Shown here: positions 60,440 to 64,000 of the stretch, piece after piece
Layout: each line of letters begins with the position of its first letter
Position numbering within the stretch: the stretch's first letter is position 1
From: JAGLTZ01 sp964637695
Lineage (GTDB): Bacteria; Blakebacterota; Blakebacteria; Blakebacterales; Blakebacteraceae
Direction of reading: 5' to 3'
Length of the DNA stretch: 64,000 nucleotides
Assembly: GCA_964637695.1 (NCBI GenBank)
Contig: CAZWVF010000006.1
Location: forward strand, 1-64,000
Made by a program: the position numbers and the translations under genes
The notes under the pieces: generated by a model
Told to the model about the DNA's origin: nothing
The model's database searches: none
Seen by the model: only the letters and a program-made list of their open reading frames with translations

Positions 60440-62104
60440 TCAGTCCTGCCTGGAACGTGCCACATCGGGTGCCTGCATCAGTTTCAGTACCGGCGAATCC
60501 CTTCTCGCACGTATTCCCCGATCGAAGAAGTTCCAGGCCGCAAGACCGTCGGAAATCTCCGGCTCCAGAAGGGTGAAAACCAGAGCACCCAGCGGTTGTG
60601 CGGTCGATATGAAATACCAGCCCTCAGGCACATCAAACTGTTCATTCCTGTAGTCACCAAAGATGGTTATCAGCCTGTGGCCCTGATATGAACGCTCTGC
60701 CACGTTGAGGGAATCGACCCTGAAAACCTGTACGCCGCCGGTCCATGAGCCTTCAAGCCTCTCAACTGCAATACCGTGCAACCTCAGAAGATCGATCGCC
60801 TCCGGGTAGGCAACCGGTATTATGTAACCCGCCGGGAATGGCCTTGTATCAGCAGCCCGGTAAACCGTGAATACCTCCATCTCTGCTTCCTCAATACGTC
60901 CCGATGGAGTACCCCTGCCCCTGCCGGAAGGATTCGTAGCAGGTTTCATGACTTCGTATGTGACCATCTCCCTGCCGCGGCTGACAAGCTCGAAGCGTAC
61001 ACCCTGTGCGGGTGCTGAAGCAGGATCGTTCCCCCAGGCCACAACCTGCTCTTCAGCCTCCCTGGTGATCCTGATGATCTCTTCGGCGTGCTCGCCGGCG
61101 AAACGAGCCGCCTCGCGCACCAGCCAGTAGCTGGCACTCAGACGTGTACGGAACGGCCTGTACGATACGGCCTCGCTGAGTATGCTTATCATTCCTCTCA
61201 TGCCCATGTAGTTGGACGCAAATCGCGGTTCCCAGCTGAAGGTCCTCCAGGAGGTCGGGGGGTTCTGCCCCCTGCCGTGGTTGCCGTAATCGAAGATCGC
61301 ATGTCCGTGCCCGGCCAGTCTATTTCTCAATTCGATCAGCATGACATCGTTAGTGAACTGCACCGGACCCTGCGGGGCGGTAGGCGTCATTGGAGCTGCA
61401 TAGGTGAGATCGTATCCGTGTCGGGAACCGTTGGTCGTATGCAGGTCCATGAAGATGTGCGGACGCCACTGGTTGATCAGACCTGCAAATGTGTTCCTGG
61501 TCTCGGGCGCCTCGGCCTTGATGTAGTCGCGGTTCAGGTCGAGTCCCATGCCGTTATACCGGATGCCGACCTCTTCCGGCCCGTTCTGACCCCTTCTGTT
61601 ACGGGATACAGGGGCCCACTTCTCGTTGCCGTCAGCATTGTATATGGGATTCACCAGCAGTATGACGTCATCCAGGATCGACTGCGCCTCTCCAAGTGTC
61701 ACATCCCTCAACAGCATCAGGAGCGCATCTTTGCCCTCCACCTCTCCCGCATGGATATTGCCCTGCAGGTAGATGATCGGCTTGCCGCTGGCGTGTGCTT
61801 CGGTCGGAGTAGTGACCAGGGGACGTGAGGCAACCACCAGAGGCATTTCCCTTCCCTCTGTCGTCCTGCCCTGTGACCAGACGTAGATATCTGCTCCTGA
61901 TGACCGGAGCATCCGGAGCCATGCCCACACATCTTCGAAGGTCGCCGTCCTGGTAAAATCGGATGCTTCGGCCACTGTCAGGGGCAGGTCGCCCGTATCG
62001 ACGACAGGTTGCCCTGCTGCAGGAACGGCGTACAGTACCGACGATAACAGCAATAATACAAGAACTCCTGTGCACCTTATCTTCAATTTAACATTACGAT
62101 CCAA
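60440..62104 (-). CDS. Secreted M14-family zinc carboxypeptidase
   Basis: The start chosen is TTG at 62104, seven bases after a GGGAG box; it yields a signal peptide (VLVLLLLSSVLYAVPAAG) and 554 residues. The zinc ligands are His118 and Glu121 in NIHAGEVEGK and His222 in DLHTTNG; a GLDLNRDY motif also fits M14. An extended C-terminal domain of about 200 residues follows the peptidase. It is periplasmic or secreted and cleaves peptides from their C-terminus. It lies between the carboxyltransferase and aminotransferase genes. Confidence 0.88.
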   Translation of the reverse strand: MDRNVKLKIRCTGVLVLLLLSSVLYAVPAAGQPVVDTGDLPLTVAEASDFTRTATFEDVWAWLRMLRSSGADIYVWSQGRTTEGREMPLVVASRPLVTTPTEAHASGKPIIYLQGNIHAGEVEGKDALLMLLRDVTLGEAQSILDDVILLVNPIYNADGNEKWAPVSRNRRGQNGPEEVGIRYNGMGLDLNRDYIKAEAPETRNTFAGLINQWRPHIFMDLHTTNGSRHGYDLTYAAPMTPTAPQGPVQFTNDVMLIELRNRLAGHGHAIFDYGNHGRGQNPPTSWRTFSWEPRFASNYMGMRGMISILSEAVSYRPFRTRLSASYWLVREAARFAGEHAEEIIRITREAEEQVVAWGNDPASAPAQGVRFELVSRGREMVTYEVMKPATNPSGRGRGTPSGRIEEAEMEVFTVYRAADTRPFPAGYIIPVAYPEAIDLLRLHGIAVERLEGSWTGGVQVFRVDSLNVAERSYQGHRLITIFGDYRNEQFDVPEGWYFISTAQPLGALVFTLLEPEISDGLAAWNFFDRGIRARRDSPVLKLMQAPDVARSRQD

Positions 62105-62144
62105 GTCTCTGCTCCCTGTGGTTACCCCGATAAAAGCGCCATTG

Positions 62145-63695
62145 TCACAACGGAATGTTTCCATGCTTCTTCGGAGGATTCCTGTCTACCTTCGTTTCCA
62201 GCATTATCAGCGCTTCGACGAGGCGGCGGCGTGTAGTATTTGGCTCGATGATGTCATCGACGTAGCCTCGCTGGGCCGCAATGTAGGGATTGGCAAAGGC
62301 ATCCCTGTACTCTTCCACCCGCTTTTCAGTTGCCTCTTCCGGATCTTCCCCGCTCTCGATTTCCTTCTTGAAGATTATCTCCACGGCACCCTTCGGGCCC
62401 ATGACGGCGATCTCGGCCGCAGGCCAGGCAAAGTTCACATCGCCCCTTATATGCCTGGAACTCATGACGTCGTATGCACCCCCATACGCCTTGCGCGTAA
62501 TTACCGTCAGCTTGGGGACCGTAGCTTCGCAGAAAGCATAGAGCAGCTTTGCTCCATGCTTGATGATCCCGCCGTGTTCCTGTTCGAGACCGGGCAGGAA
62601 GCCGGGAACGTCTTCGAACGTGATCAGCGGGATATTGAACGCATCGCAGAAGCGGATGAACCTGGCACCCTTCAATGAAGCCTTGATGTCAAGAACCCCG
62701 GCCAGCTCTGCAGGCTGGTTGGCCACTATGCCTACAGACCGTCCATCCAATCTGGCGAATCCCACGATGATGTTCCCGGCATAATTCCTGTGCACCTCGA
62801 GGAATTCGCCGTGATCCACGATTTTTCCGATCAAATCATGCATGTCGTAAGGTTTGTTCGGATTCTCGGGCACAAGTGTGTCCAGATCGGGATCCGCCCG
62901 ATCGATCGGATCGTCACAATCAATCTGCGGGGGATCCTCCCGGTTGTTGCCGGGTATGTAGGAGACCAGTTTCTTCAGGCATTCGAGTGCCTCTACCTCA
63001 TTATCAGCTGCAAAATGCGCCACGCCGGAGATGGAAGCGTGGACGTCGGCGCCACCCAGCTCTTCAAACGAGACATCTTCGTGTGTCACTGTCTTCACTA
63101 CATTGGGACCTGTCACGAACATGTATGATGTATTGCGGACCATGATGATGAAATCTGTTATCGCGGGACTGTAGACAGCACCACCCGCACAGGGCCCCAG
63201 AACCGCGCTGATCTGAGGGATCACACCGCTGGCCAGGGTGTTCCTGAGAAATATCTCGGCATATCCACCCAGACTTACAACACCCTCCTGAATACGGGCT
63301 CCACCGGAATCGTTCAGACCTATTACAGGGACCCCGACCTTCATGGCACTGTCCATCAGTTTGCAGATCTTCTCTGCGTGTGCTTCTGAAAGAGAGCCGC
63401 CGAATACAGTAAAGTCCTGGCTGAATATGAATACCAGTCTTCCATCAATTCTCCCGTGACCGGTAACCACCCCATCACCCAGGATCCTGTTGTTCTCCAT
63501 GTCGAAACCGGTTGATCGATGAGTCACGAACATGCCCTGTTCGACGAAAGTGCCCTCATCAATCAGCAGCTCAATCCGTTCCCTGGCTGTCAGCTTCCCC
63601 TTTTTGTGCTGTTGTTCGATCCGTTCCAGACCACCCCCTTTCAGTGCCTGTTCGCGCATCGCCTTCAATTTCTCTATCCTGTCGTGATCACTCAT
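62145..63695 (-). CDS. pccB: Acyl-CoA carboxylase beta chain (propionyl-CoA carboxylase type)
   Basis: The carboxyltransferase moves the carboxyl group from biotin to the acyl-CoA. Both crotonase-like halves are visible: GGARIQEGVVSLGGYAEIF and VPVIGLNDSGGARIQ in the first, ITFEDVPGFLPGLEQEHGGII and RKAYGGAYDVMSSRHI in the second. The 516-residue length is that of PccB/MmdA. The ATG overlaps the coaE stop by 8 bp. With the biotin carboxylase and carrier downstream it makes a full acyl-CoA carboxylase; propionyl-CoA is the likeliest substrate but is not proven. Confidence 0.94.
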   Translation of the reverse strand: MSDHDRIEKLKAMREQALKGGGLERIEQQHKKGKLTARERIELLIDEGTFVEQGMFVTHRSTGFDMENNRILGDGVVTGHGRIDGRLVFIFSQDFTVFGGSLSEAHAEKICKLMDSAMKVGVPVIGLNDSGGARIQEGVVSLGGYAEIFLRNTLASGVIPQISAVLGPCAGGAVYSPAITDFIIMVRNTSYMFVTGPNVVKTVTHEDVSFEELGGADVHASISGVAHFAADNEVEALECLKKLVSYIPGNNREDPPQIDCDDPIDRADPDLDTLVPENPNKPYDMHDLIGKIVDHGEFLEVHRNYAGNIIVGFARLDGRSVGIVANQPAELAGVLDIKASLKGARFIRFCDAFNIPLITFEDVPGFLPGLEQEHGGIIKHGAKLLYAFCEATVPKLTVITRKAYGGAYDVMSSRHIRGDVNFAWPAAEIAVMGPKGAVEIIFKKEIESGEDPEEATEKRVEEYRDAFANPYIAAQRGYVDDIIEPNTTRRRLVEALIMLETKVDRNPPKKHGNIPL

Positions 63696-64000
63696 GTCCG
63701 CACAACTTTTCGTAAAGAGCCCTGGCTTTCATTTTCAGTTCCTCAATTGAGTCATTATTGTCGAGCACATGATCTGCCCTCTCGATTATCTTTTCCTGCG
63801 GGAGCTGAGCAGTCATTCGGGCCGATGCCTGATCTGGTGAAAGTTCAGAGATATCAACCAGACGTCGTATCCGCTCTGCACGATCTGCTGTAACAGCAAT
63901 CACTACGTCGAATTCGTCAGCATAACCGGTGTCGACCGCAATCGCGGTTTCAACAACAAAGCATCCCTCTTCCTCTGCGAGCTGTTCAAAACGTCTTGCG
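63688..64000 (-). CDS. coaE: Dephospho-CoA kinase, C-terminal part (partial)
   Basis: Only the 3' part is inside the window; the gene continues beyond 64000. The visible 103 residues include VVIAVTADRAERIRRL, a helix with DISELSPDQASARMTAQLP, and RADHVLDNNDSIEEL, matching CoaE (V-x-V-V-T-A, then E-x-A-R-x-R-I-x-x-Q, then A-D-x-V-I-D-N). CoaE completes coenzyme A synthesis by phosphorylating dephospho-CoA. The P-loop lies outside the window. Overlap with the carboxyltransferase start suggests a shared operon. Confidence 0.86.
   Translation of the reverse strand, partial: ARRFEQLAEEEGCFVVETAIAVDTGYADEFDVVIAVTADRAERIRRLVDISELSPDQASARMTAQLPQEKIIERADHVLDNNDSIEELKMKARALYEKLCGHE

Noticed and set aside
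1..64000. tRNA, rRNA or CRISPR array
   Set aside because: No tRNA T-loop with matching acceptor stem, no rRNA-like stretch, and no array of regularly spaced direct repeats was seen on reading the window.

Overview
The window is 64 kb of a bacterial chromosome, probably from an uncultured lineage of the Fibrobacterota-Chlorobi-Bacteroidota (FCB) side of the tree or a neighbouring candidate phylum. That placement is inferred from a secreted MXAN_6640-type metalloprotease with a QNYPNPF/FlgD-like C-terminal tail, many six-bladed-propeller, PQQ and FG-GAP lipoproteins, secreted M14 and M24 peptidases, and a Gram-negative gene set. No rRNA or tRNA gene is visible, so the phylum cannot be fixed here. 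A run of exactly 100 N (42751-42850) shows this is a draft or metagenome-derived scaffold.

Layout. (1) 1-5155: the 3' end of mutS, then an A+T-richer patch of four exported proteins on alternating strands (PQQ/PKD lipoprotein, six-bladed-propeller lipoprotein, duplicated FG-GAP protein, small secreted protein). (2) 5272-9404, minus strand: M24 peptidase, SLC12-type cation-chloride cotransporter homologue, and a CX4R phosphatase-like lipoprotein. (3) 9584-37845, all plus strand: a short RNase R without cold-shock domains, purF, a 2[4Fe-4S] ferredoxin with a geranylgeranyl reductase, a structured inverted-repeat element, comM, recN, pgsA, uvrC, xerD, cca, an M50 protease, the type IV pilus motor genes pilB-pilT-pilC with a PilS/PilR two-component pair, a secreted metalloprotease, an NHL propeller protein, a polyprenol-kinase-like membrane protein, era, a TPR membrane protein, a DUF4870 protein and an L,D-transpeptidase. 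(4) 37963-63999, all minus strand: leuS, asnS, an unusual ExeA-ATPase/zinc-ribbon/PH-like fusion broken by the N gap, dut, an M16 peptidase, pnp, rpsO, ribF, truB, nrnA, rbfA, ylxP, infB, ylxQ, nusA and rimP (a very long translation/RNA-processing operon read toward lower coordinates), preceded by an acyl-CoA carboxylase cluster (coaE, pccB, M14 peptidase, class V aminotransferase, biotin carboxylase, biotin carrier).

The strongest non-coding signal is a 28-bp dif-like site at 37920-37947. It lies in the 117-bp gap where the long plus-strand block meets the long minus-strand block. Its XerD-side arm (TTATGTAAACT) is the same as that recalled for the Bacillus subtilis dif site, and a xerD gene lies 17 kb away. 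The window therefore probably spans the replication terminus: both gene blocks are transcribed toward dif, as expected if they are co-oriented with converging forks.

Other notable points: the ExeA fusion protein (a AAA+ ATPase, an acidic repeat linker, two zinc ribbons and a PH-like domain) appears to be an undescribed architecture, and its interruption is an assembly artefact of an acidic tandem repeat. RNA structures with good pairing precede rimP and lie between rpsO and pnp. An 182-bp element with perfect 18-bp terminal inverted repeats and three internal hairpins precedes comM.
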